A stretch of DNA of 64,000 bases from Enterococcus_C asini_A. GTDB lineage: Bacteria > Bacillota > Bacilli > Lactobacillales > Enterococcaceae. A model generated the notes under the pieces. It had not been told where the DNA came from and ran no database searches. It saw only the letters and a program-made list of their open reading frames with translations. The stretch is taken from NCBI RefSeq assembly GCF_031928785.1, contig NZ_JARQAL010000001.1; one strand, given 5' to 3'. How positions within the stretch are numbered: position 1 is the first letter of the stretch; every line of letters starts with the position of its first letter. The translations under genes and the position numbers were made by a program. Positions 42,065 through 50,700 of this stretch are shown one piece after another.

Positions 42065-43813
42065 ATGAAGGAAATCGAAATTTTTATCAATGGCCAGTCC
42101 TATTATGCACCGGAAGGGTCAACTATTTTGCAAGCAGCCAAAGCCAATCAGATTGAGATTCCCACGCTTTGCTACTTAAAAGAAATCAATGAAATTGGCG
42201 CTTGTCGGATTTGCGTGGTAGAAGTTGCGGGAGTGAAAAATTTGGTTACCGCTTGTGTCTATCCGATTAAAGAAGGCATGGAAATTACGACGAATTCCCA
42301 GCGGGTTTTTGAATCCCGAAAATTAACTTTAGAATTAATCTTATCTACCCACGAACGGAAATGTCTCTCTTGCATTCGTAGTGGCAATTGTGAATTGCAA
42401 AAGCTTTGCAAAGAGTTCAATGTAGACGATGAAGATTATTATAATGGGGACAATAACAACTGGGAGTTTGACGATACTGCGGTACACATGGTACGCAACA
42501 ACAATAAATGTATCCTCTGCAAACGTTGTGTGGCTGCCTGTGACAAGTGCCAAGCCATTAGTGTCATTGGAGCCAATGATCGGGGCTTTAATACCCATAT
42601 TGGTTCAGCTTATGAACTGGGCTTAGGAGAAGTAGCTTGTATTTCTTGCGGTCAGTGTATCGTAGCTTGTCCTACTGGGGCAATTCACGAACGAGATCAA
42701 ACGGAAGAAGTTTGGCAAGCTCTGGAAGACCCTGACAAATATGTGGTGGTTCAAACGGCGCCTTCCATTCGGGTTACATTAGGAGAAGCTTTTAACATGC
42801 CGATTGGGACCAATGTAGAAGGAAAAATGGTTGCAGCTTTGCGCCGGTTAGGCTTTAACAAAGTTTTTGATACCAACGTGGCGGCAGATTTTACCATCGT
42901 AGAAGAAGCAAATGAATTTTTAGAACGAGTAGCCAATAATGGACCATTCCCACTATTTACTTCTTGTTCGCCAGGTTGGGTTAAATATTGTGAGTCCTAC
43001 CATCCTGAATTGATTCCAAATCTTTCTAGTTGCAAGTCGCCCCAACAAATGTTTGGGGCACTGACGAAAACTTGGTACGCCGAAAAGATGAACATTGATC
43101 CAGAAAAAATCTTTATGGTAGGGATCATGCCTTGTACGGCGAAGAAATTTGAAGTAACCAGAGAGGATGAAGCAGCAGCGGGATTTCCAGATGTGGACGT
43201 AGCTTTGACGACGCGGGAATTAGCGCGCATGATCGATAAAGCCGGTTTGCAATTTACTGCTTTACCGGATGAAAGCTTCGATAATCCACTGGGAGACGCT
43301 ACAGGAGCAGCTTATATCTTTGGGGCGACTGGTGGAGTAATGGAAGCAGCTTTGCGAACCGCCGTGGAACGCTTAGTAGGTCCCCAAGCAGCCCCTCTTG
43401 ATTTTAAAGAAGTGCGAGGCTTAGGGGGAATAAAAGAAGCTAGCTATCGAATCAACGGTCAAGACATAAATGTAGCAGTGGCTTCAGGAATCGGCAATGC
43501 CAAGCGCTTAATCGAAGAAAGAATCCAAACGGGGGAGAAAGTCTATCATTTTGTAGAAATTATGGGTTGTCCCGGAGGCTGCATTAATGGTGGCGGTCAG
43601 CCGGTACAACCCGCTTCAGTGCGTAACTTTGTGGATTTGCAAGGCTTACGGGCAGCAGCTTTATATTCAGAAGACGAAGGGAAAATGGTGCGTCGTTCCC
43701 ATGAAAGTCCGGTAGTCCAAAAAATTTACGAAGAGTATTTAGGCGAGCCAGGTAGTCTAAAAGCCCATCATTTACTGCATACGACTTACCATGAACGAGT
43801 AGAAGTTCAATAA
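42065..43813 (+). CDS. hydA: [FeFe] hydrogenase catalytic subunit HydA
   Basis: The 582-residue subunit makes or oxidises H2 at the H-cluster. Order: plant-type [2Fe-2S] domain (Cys near 36, 47, 50, 64), a His-Cys3 cluster site (H-E-R-K-C-L-S-C), two [4Fe-4S] motifs (C-I-L-C-K-R-C and CISCGQCIVACP), then the H-domain. Its three signatures are TSCSPGW (299-305), MPCTAKK (355-361) and EIMGCPGGCINGGGQP (from 498). The first has Ser where many enzymes have a second Cys. A small-subunit-like tail closes the protein. AGGAGGGAT precedes the ATG. It needs HydEFG maturases, which are not in this window. Confidence 0.96.
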   Translation: MKEIEIFINGQSYYAPEGSTILQAAKANQIEIPTLCYLKEINEIGACRICVVEVAGVKNLVTACVYPIKEGMEITTNSQRVFESRKLTLELILSTHERKCLSCIRSGNCELQKLCKEFNVDDEDYYNGDNNNWEFDDTAVHMVRNNNKCILCKRCVAACDKCQAISVIGANDRGFNTHIGSAYELGLGEVACISCGQCIVACPTGAIHERDQTEEVWQALEDPDKYVVVQTAPSIRVTLGEAFNMPIGTNVEGKMVAALRRLGFNKVFDTNVAADFTIVEEANEFLERVANNGPFPLFTSCSPGWVKYCESYHPELIPNLSSCKSPQQMFGALTKTWYAEKMNIDPEKIFMVGIMPCTAKKFEVTREDEAAAGFPDVDVALTTRELARMIDKAGLQFTALPDESFDNPLGDATGAAYIFGATGGVMEAALRTAVERLVGPQAAPLDFKEVRGLGGIKEASYRINGQDINVAVASGIGNAKRLIEERIQTGEKVYHFVEIMGCPGGCINGGGQPVQPASVRNFVDLQGLRAAALYSEDEGKMVRRSHESPVVQKIYEEYLGEPGSLKAHHLLHTTYHERVEVQ

Positions 43814-43816
43814 ATA

Positions 43817-43853
43817 AAAAAGGGTTGGGGTGATTTCACCTCAACCTACTTTT
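43817..43853. terminator. Bidirectional terminator between hydA and the S-component gene
   Basis: GGTTGGGGTGA pairs with TCACCTCAACC (43823-43833 with 43836-43846); A-rich on the left and ACTTTT on the right, so it can act for both convergent genes. Confidence 0.82.
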
Positions 43854-43868
43854 CATAAGCTATTCTCA

Positions 43869-44414
43869 CTACACTTTGATTTTTAAACCTAAAATTTTTC
43901 TTAGTTGCGGCATCAATAAAACAGCCATAGTACCACCTAATAGTGCAGTGACTAATTGGGGATAAGAAAAAGTGGCAGAAACTACCGAAGCTTGTGGTTC
44001 TGGTAATTGTAAAATAAGGGGAACCATCAATTTTACGATTAACAGATACAAGGTTAAAAATTTGGCAACAGCTCCAGCGATAGTTGCGCCAATTAGCCGG
44101 GGATATTGATTGTAGCCATGAGTTCCTAAAACGAACCACCAAACTAAGACTAAAACCGCATTTCCAATCGCAATACAAAGAATTAATTGCCACATAGTCG
44201 GTCCGATTTTAAAGAAAAAGGCAAAAATTGGTGAAAGTAAAGCAACACTTAATCCGCCCCAAAGGCCAACTAAACCTACACCAAGAATTAAGATGAGGTT
44301 CACTAAACTGCCGGTAATAAAAGTATTGCCAAAGCTTGTGGTAAAGGCTTGAACTACCACCACTAAGGCTAATAATACGGCGGTTTGGGTAATCCATAAG
44401 GTTTTATTTTTCAT
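43869..44414 (-). CDS. Putative ECF-type transporter S component
   Basis: The 181-residue membrane protein has about six hydrophobic segments. The first helix has A-V-L-L-A-L-V-V-V-V-Q, and glycine/alanine patches follow, as in the substrate-binding S components of energy-coupling-factor vitamin transporters. The ligand is unknown. No ribosome-binding site precedes the ATG at 44414 or an in-frame GTG at 44420; a 16-codon upstream frame overlaps the start (see separate entry). It converges on hydA. The A, A' and T subunits of an ECF transporter are not in the window. Confidence 0.6.
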   Translation of the reverse strand: MKNKTLWITQTAVLLALVVVVQAFTTSFGNTFITGSLVNLILILGVGLVGLWGGLSVALLSPIFAFFFKIGPTMWQLILCIAIGNAVLVLVWWFVLGTHGYNQYPRLIGATIAGAVAKFLTLYLLIVKLMVPLILQLPEPQASVVSATFSYPQLVTALLGGTMAVLLMPQLRKILGLKIKV

Positions 44415-44454
44415 TTGCACACAGCACTGCGGTAAAACCGAGACTGCCTTTCAC
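44404..44454 (-). other. Short upstream frame overlapping the S-component start
   Basis: GTG at 44454 to TAA at 44404 encodes 16 residues and ends 8 bases inside the S-component gene, in another frame. AAAGGA is only one base from this GTG, which is too close for a good start. It may couple translation of the transporter gene or be chance. Confidence 0.3.
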
Positions 44455-44802
44455 ATCCTTTCTTTTGAGGAGGTCCTTCATTTACAATCTGGGAATAGTT
44501 TAATTGTACCAAAATAAAAGCGGATTCAGAATCTTTTTTCAACACACTAAGGAAAGTTCTCTTGAAAAAGACATAAAAATTTAGAGACGAAGTAATTTTA
44601 ACGCTTTTCATGCAAAATAGGCGAAATGAAATGTATGATTATTCGGTTTTTTCAGATAATTAATACGTGAGAAGTATAAAATACCTAAAATATTATTTAG
44701 TTCTTGGATAAAATGAAGTATGATAGGAGTAGTACTATTTAAAGTGCAATGAAAGAATTATGGCTAGTTAGCCAAATTAGATATTCTGAGGAGGAAGACA
44801 AC
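44455..44802 (+). other. Divergent region between the S-component and flavodoxin genes
   Basis: On the minus strand a TACAAT-type -10 (44505-44510) could serve the S component with a leader near 85 bases. On the plus strand TATGAT at 44719-44724 is a possible -10 for the flavodoxin operon without a good -35. A weak cre-like TGAAAAGCGTTAAAA reads on the minus strand around 44596-44610. No gene is seen. Confidence 0.4.
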
Positions 44803-45246
44803 ATGACAGTAGCAAAAATCGTATTTGCCAGTGCAACAGGGAACACAGAAGGAATTTCTGAAATCTTGGAAGATGCTTTTAAAGCATTGGACGTAGAAGT
44901 AGAACGGATTGAAGCAGATGATGCTGATGAAGATTCATTTGAAGATGCCGATATTTGTGTAGTTGCTACTTATACCGATGGAGATGGAGAAATTCCTTTC
45001 GACTTGGAAGACTTCTTTGACGAATTGCCAGAACAAGAATTAGAAGGCAAAGTCTTTGGTGTTGTGGGCTCTGGGGATAGCGAATTGTATCCAGATTATT
45101 TCTGTCAAGCAGCGATTGATTTCGATGCCGCTTTTGCGAAAACAGGAGCGAAAAAAGGTGCTGAAGTTGTAAAAATTGAAAATGCAGCGGATGATGAAGA
45201 TGAAGAAGCCTTGAAAGCTTTTGTCAAAGCCTTAACAGAAGCTTAA
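44803..45246 (+). CDS. Flavodoxin
   Basis: Flavodoxins are small FMN proteins that replace ferredoxin as low-potential electron carriers, often under iron limitation. The ATG at 44803 follows GAGGAGGAAGAC; an upstream in-frame extension has no ribosome-binding site. The 147-residue product has the FMN phosphate loop ASATGNTEGIS near residues 9-19, a Y-T-D-G-D-G-E loop that flanks the flavin and a very acidic surface (many Asp/Glu). It heads flavodoxin-nfnA-nfnB and lies just before the PFOR gene, so it is a likely partner of those enzymes and of the hydrogenase. Confidence 0.93.
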   Translation: MTVAKIVFASATGNTEGISEILEDAFKALDVEVERIEADDADEDSFEDADICVVATYTDGDGEIPFDLEDFFDELPEQELEGKVFGVVGSGDSELYPDYFCQAAIDFDAAFAKTGAKKGAEVVKIENAADDEDEEALKAFVKALTEA

Positions 45247-45287
45247 GCAAAGGAAACGTATAAAAAGGGGAAAAAGGGGAATTTTCG

Positions 45288-46124
45288 TTGTTTAAAATTG
45301 TTGAAAAAACAGAATTAAATCCAATCGAATTTGAAATTTTTGTTGAAGCGCCACGAATTGCCACTAAAGCTAAAGCTGGTCAATTTGTCATTTTGCGCAT
45401 CGATGAGCATGGGGAACGAATTCCATTGACGGTTGTAGATACCGATGAGAAAAAAGGACTGGTCCGATTAATTTTCCAAGTAATCGGAAAATCAACGGCT
45501 GCTTTAGCTGCGTTACAGACGGGAGATAGTCTTGCAGATGTGGTGGGTCCTTTAGGAAAAGCAACGGAAATTGAGAATTATGGAAAAGTGATGTTAGTCG
45601 GTGGGGGAGTGGGAATTGCTGCGCTCTTCCCGATTGTGAAAGCCTTGAAAAAAGCCGGCAACCATGTGATTACCATCTTGGGTGCTAAAAATAAAGAGCT
45701 AATGATTTTAGCCGATGAGTGTAAAGCGTATTCCGACGAGTTAATTGTTATGACGGATGACGGTTCTTTAGGGGAAAAAGGGTTGGTCACCGATGCGATG
45801 GAGGCTGTTTTTGCCAAAGAAGACATTAACATGGCTTGGGCGATTGGTCCCAGTATAATGATGAAGTTTTGTACATTAACTGCTCAAAAAGCAGAGGTGC
45901 CGATTTTTGTGTCTTTAAATCCAATTATGGTGGATGGCACGGGGATGTGTGGTGGTTGTCGTGTAACGATTGATGAAGAAATCAAGTTTGCCTGTGTCGA
46001 TGGCCCAGAATTTTTAGGTGCTGGGGTAGACTGGGATGAGTTCATTAATCGGATGGGACAATACCGTACAGAAGAAGGCATCAGTAACGAAGCTTACGAA
46101 AAGCAGGTGATCCATAATGGCTAA
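45288..46124 (+). CDS. nfnA: NfnA/SudB-like FAD and [2Fe-2S] NAD(P) oxidoreductase subunit
   Basis: The 278-residue flavoprotein belongs to the ferredoxin-NADP reductase-like family that includes NfnA, sulfide dehydrogenase SudB and PyrK. It has an FAD-binding R-I-P-L-T-V motif near 44-49 and a nucleotide-binding G-G-G-V-G-I-A-A-L segment near 107. The C-terminal [2Fe-2S] cysteines are G-M-C-G-G-C-R and F-A-C-V-D-G-P. The start is TTG at 45288, after AAGGGGAA. It overlaps nfnB by 8 bases. With NfnB it would couple NADH, NADPH and reduced ferredoxin or flavodoxin. Confidence 0.88.
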   Translation: MFKIVEKTELNPIEFEIFVEAPRIATKAKAGQFVILRIDEHGERIPLTVVDTDEKKGLVRLIFQVIGKSTAALAALQTGDSLADVVGPLGKATEIENYGKVMLVGGGVGIAALFPIVKALKKAGNHVITILGAKNKELMILADECKAYSDELIVMTDDGSLGEKGLVTDAMEAVFAKEDINMAWAIGPSIMMKFCTLTAQKAEVPIFVSLNPIMVDGTGMCGGCRVTIDEEIKFACVDGPEFLGAGVDWDEFINRMGQYRTEEGISNEAYEKQVIHNG

Positions 46125-47520
46125 ACGGAGTTATACCAAAACCCCTATGAAAGAACAAGCACCAGAGATTCGTAATAAAAACTTTGAGGAAGTGGCTTTA
46201 GGCTATACGCTAGAAGAAGGGCAACTAGAAGCTAGTCGCTGTTTGCAGTGTAAAAATGCTCCTTGTATTCAAAACTGTCCTGTGATGATTGATATTCCCG
46301 GTTTTATCAAACAGATTGAAGAAGGAAATATGAAAGCTGCCAGTGATGTGTTGAGTAAGTACACCAACTTACCAGCTATTTGTGGTCGTGTCTGTCCTCA
46401 AGAAAAACAATGTGAAATGGTCTGTCGTCTGGGGCGCTCCAAAAAATTTGAACCCGTAGCTATAGGGAAATTAGAACGCCTGGTAGCAGACTGGGCATTA
46501 ACTCAACCTATTGAAGTAGACACTGTAGTTCATGATAAAGGCAAGGTTGCCGTAATTGGATCCGGTCCTTCTGGATTAACCGCTGCTGGAGACTTGGCAA
46601 AATTAGGTTATGACGTGACGATTTTTGAAGCTTTACATGCACCAGGTGGTGTTTTGACATACGGAATTCCAGAGTTTCGATTACCAAAAGCGACAGTGCA
46701 AAAAGAAATCGAGCGAATCAAAGCAAGTGGTGTTAAAATTGAAACCAATGTGGTAGTAGGAAAAACCATTACCATGGAAGAAATTCAATCAGAATTTGAG
46801 GCGTGTTATCTTTCTGTAGGCGCTGGAGCCCCAAATTTCATGGGAATTCCCGGCACTTCACTAAATGGTGTTTACAGTTCCAGTGAGTATTTAACGCGGA
46901 TTAACTTGATGAAGGGCTATGAATTTCCTACCCATGACACACCGGTGCAACAATCAAAAAATGTGGTGGTCATCGGCGGCGGAAATGTAGCTATGGATGC
47001 AGCTCGCTCGGCAAAACGCTTAGGAGCGGAAAATGTGACCATCGTCTATCGTCGCTCTAAAGAGGAGTTGCCAGCTCGTGAAGAAGAATACCATCATTCT
47101 GTGGAAGAAGGGATTCAATATCATTGGCTAAGCAATCCTGTGGAATACATCAATGATGGCACCGGTAAACTAACTGCTGTTAAATGTGTCAAAATGGCAT
47201 TAGGTGAACCAGATGGGTCTGGGCGTCGTCGTCCTGTGGTGATTCCAAATAGCGAATTTATCGTGGAGGCAGATACGGCCATTGAAGCCATTGGTCAAGG
47301 AGCTAACCGAGTTTTGTTGGATACATTCCCAGAGTTGCAATTAAACAAATGGGGTTATATCGATGCAGATTTGGAAACCGGTCAAACTTCAATTCCGGGG
47401 ATTTTTGCCGGAGGAGACATTGTAACCGGAGCAGCTACCGTTATTTTAGCCATGGGTGCTGGTAAAATTGCTGCCAGCCAAATTGATGAATACATTCAGG
47501 CGAAAGCGCCAATTTGCTAG
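46117..47520 (+). CDS. nfnB: NfnB/GltA-like NADPH-dependent FAD oxidoreductase subunit
   Basis: The 467-residue protein resembles the small subunit of glutamate synthase, but no glutamate synthase large subunit is nearby. The nfnA overlap argues for NfnB (SudA). N-terminal [4Fe-4S] cysteines are C-L-Q-C-K-N-A-P-C-I-Q-N-C-P and C-G-R-V-C-P. Then come a GSGPSGLTAAGDL FAD-binding Rossmann motif near 147 and GGGNVAMDAAR for NADPH near 287. A late GGDIVTGAATV binds FAD. The pair would perform flavin-based electron bifurcation: NADH plus reduced ferredoxin to 2 NADPH, or reverse. Confidence 0.88.
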   Translation: MAKRSYTKTPMKEQAPEIRNKNFEEVALGYTLEEGQLEASRCLQCKNAPCIQNCPVMIDIPGFIKQIEEGNMKAASDVLSKYTNLPAICGRVCPQEKQCEMVCRLGRSKKFEPVAIGKLERLVADWALTQPIEVDTVVHDKGKVAVIGSGPSGLTAAGDLAKLGYDVTIFEALHAPGGVLTYGIPEFRLPKATVQKEIERIKASGVKIETNVVVGKTITMEEIQSEFEACYLSVGAGAPNFMGIPGTSLNGVYSSSEYLTRINLMKGYEFPTHDTPVQQSKNVVVIGGGNVAMDAARSAKRLGAENVTIVYRRSKEELPAREEEYHHSVEEGIQYHWLSNPVEYINDGTGKLTAVKCVKMALGEPDGSGRRRPVVIPNSEFIVEADTAIEAIGQGANRVLLDTFPELQLNKWGYIDADLETGQTSIPGIFAGGDIVTGAATVILAMGAGKIAASQIDEYIQAKAPIC

Positions 47521-47525
47521 TTGTA

Positions 47526-47569
47526 TTCCTTTGAAGCTCCAGCATAAAACGTCTGGAGCTTCAAAGGAA
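47526..47569 (+). other. Strong hairpin between nfnB and the PFOR gene
   Basis: A perfect 17-base stem starting TTCCTTTGAAGCTCCAG (47526-47542 with 47553-47569), loop of 10. Only AGTAATACC follows, so there is no U-run for classical termination. It may stabilise the upstream mRNA or lower read-through into the PFOR gene. Confidence 0.6.
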
Positions 47570-47758
47570 AGTAATACCAAGGAAGAGCAAAATTAAGGAA
47601 CTTGCCGATTGTTGATCTCAGGAGATTAACTGTCGTCAAGTTTACTTAATGGTGCCTTCTCTAACTTAAAACAATTGCGTAAAAAGAGGACAAATAGCAG
47701 GGATTGCATTACTATTATGTCCATAAGAGTTTATCTTAGAAGGGGTGAAACCAAGCAC

Positions 47759-50700
47759 ATGAAAAAAATGAAAACGATGGATGGCAATACTGCAGCAGCT
47801 TATGTATCCTATGCTTTTACTGAAGTTGCAGCAATCTATCCAATCACACCAAGCTCAACTATGGCTGAGGTCGTGGATGAGTGGGCTTCGGTCCATGAGC
47901 AAAAAAATATTTTTGGTGAAACTGTCAATCTGGTAGAAATGCAGTCAGAGGCTGGGGCTTCAGGAACGGTTCACGGCTCCTTGAAGACTGGAGTTTTGAC
48001 TACTACTTATACGGCTTCTCAAGGGTTATTGTTGATGATTCCCAATATGTTTAAAATTGCTGGTGAATTATTACCAACAGTCTTCCACGTAGCCGCCCGG
48101 GCCGTTTCCACCAACGCTTTATCTATTTTCGGTGATCACAGCGACGTGATGGCAGCTCGTCAAACTGGTTTTTGTATGTTAGCCGAATCTACCGTACAAG
48201 AAGTGATGGACTTATCCGCTGTGGCTCATTTGGCATCGATTGAAGGCAGTTTGCCCTTTATGAACTTCTTTGATGGTTTCCGGACTTCCCATGAATTACA
48301 AAAAATTGAAGTCTTGGATTATGAGGACTTAAAAGAAATGGTGGACCAAGAAGCTTTGGCAGAGTTTCGTGCTCGAGGGATGAACCCAAATCATCCTTAC
48401 GTTTCTGGAACTGCCCAAAACGCGGATATTCACTTCCAACAACGGGAAACTGTGAACCAGTTTTATGACCGGATTCCGGCTATTGTTCAAAAATATATGG
48501 GGAAAATCAATGAACTTCGAGGCACAAACTACGATTTAACGGATTACTACGGCGATCCAGAAGCCACAGAAGTCATTATTTCCATGGGTTCGGCTTCTCC
48601 TACGATTCAACAAACTGTAAATTATTTAAATGCCCAAGGACGTAAAGTAGGTCACTTAAATGTGCATTTATATCGACCTTTCCCAGCAGAAAATATTTTG
48701 GAAAAATTACCGAAAAATGTGGAACGGATTGCCGTTTTAGACCGGACGAAAGAGCCGGGATCTGACGGGGAACCATTGCTGTTGGATGTGCAGAGTATTT
48801 TGTATCGTCATACCAATCGTCCAATTGTTATCGGCGGTCGTTATGGCATTGCTTCAAAAGATGTGACTCCTGACCAAATCATTGGGGTTTTTGACCATTT
48901 GCGATTACCTGCAGAACAATTAAAATATCGCTTCACTGTGGGGATTAATGATGATGTGACCCATTTAAGCTTGCCACAAACAGAAATTTTAGACTTAACC
49001 AACCCAACTACTTTCCAAGCAAAATTCTGGGGCTTTGGTTCTGATGGCACAGTTGGGGCTAACAAACAAGCAATTAAAATTATCGGAAATAATACCGATA
49101 TGTATGCACAAGCTTACTTTGATTATGATTCTAAAAAATCTGGAGGCTTAACGGTTTCTCATTTGCGCTTTGGACATCAACCGATTTTGTCTACTTATAA
49201 TGTAGAAGCTGCCGATTATATTGCTTGCCATAATGCCTCTTATATTCATCAATACGACTTGTTAAAAGGTCTTAAAGATGGTGGGACTTTCTTATTAAAT
49301 ACGGTTTGGGATGAAGAACGAGTTCATAAAAACTTGCCAACGCATTTGAAGAAATATATTGCAGAACACAATATTAATTTCTATATTATCAATGCAATGG
49401 AAATCTCCATGGCCCATGGCTTAGGTCGGCGGATTAATACGGTTTGTTCCGCAGCCTTTTTTGAAGTTACTGATATGATGGACCGGGCAACCTTCTTGCC
49501 GTTGTTGAAACAAGAAGCGGATGCTGCCTATGGGAAGAAATCACGGAAAATCGTGGAAAATAACTGGGCTGCAATAGATGCTACTTTTGAAAACTTGATC
49601 AAAGTAACGGTACCAGCTGAGTGGAAAGATTTAGTAGTGCCAGCACCGCGGATTGACACCAGCGAAAAACCTGCCTATGTGCAAAATATTTTAGAACCAA
49701 TCAGCCGTAAAGAAGGGGATAAATTATCTGTTAAAGATTTAATGGATAATGGGATGTTAGCCGGGGCTATGCCAATGGGGACTGCAGCCTACGAAAAACG
49801 CGGAATTGCCCTTGAAGTACCAGAATGGATACCGGATAATTGTACGCAATGTAATGAATGTGCATTTGTTTGTCCTCATGCGGCGATTCGACCATTTTTG
49901 GCTGAAGACGACGAGTTAGAAGAAGCTCCAGCAGGTTTTATTACTCGAAAGATGCGGGGAGCAGACGGTTTAGAATACCGGATTCAAGTTTCTGTAGAAG
50001 ACTGTACTGGCTGTGGACTTTGCGCAGAGGTTTGTCCAGCTAAAGAAAAAGCCTTGGTTATGCGTCCTTATGAAGAGCAAAAAGAACAAGCAATTAATTG
50101 GGCTTTTGCCATGACATTACGACAAAAAGCAAACCCATTGAAAAAGACTTCTGTTAAAGGATCACAGTTTGAACAGCCATTACTAGAATTCTCTGGGGCT
50201 TGTGCAGGCTGTGGGGAAACACCTTATATTAAATTGTTGACTCAACTTTATGGCGATCGGATGATGATTGCGAATACTACTGGTTGTTCTTCAATTTGGG
50301 GTGCTTCTGAACCGGCGACACCATATACGGTAAACTGTGAAGGGAAAGGGCCTGCTTGGTCTAACTCTTTATTCGAAGACAATGCAGAGTTTGGTCTAGG
50401 AATGTATGTGGCCAATGAAACCAAACGGAAACGCTTGGCAACTGCTGTAGAAAAAGTTTTGGCTACTGGCAAAGGGACATTGGCGACCCAAGAATTGTTA
50501 CAAGACTGGTTGGACCATGTTCATGAAGGTGAAGGCACACAACAGCGGGCAGCGAAAGTTACTACCATGCTGAAAACTGAAACCGATCCTGACTTCAAAG
50601 CACTCCTAGCTCAAGAAGATATGTTTGCTAAACCTAGCCAATGGATTATTGGTGGGGATGGCTGGGCATATGATATTGGGTATTCTGGTATCGACCATGT

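Noticed and set aside
44411..44611. 66-residue minus-strand frame upstream of the S component
   Set aside because: No ribosome-binding site, low-complexity composition; likely just leader DNA.
46117..47520. Annotation of this gene as glutamate synthase small subunit
   Set aside because: No large subunit is near and the upstream overlapping gene is NfnA-like, so an Nfn-type role fits better.
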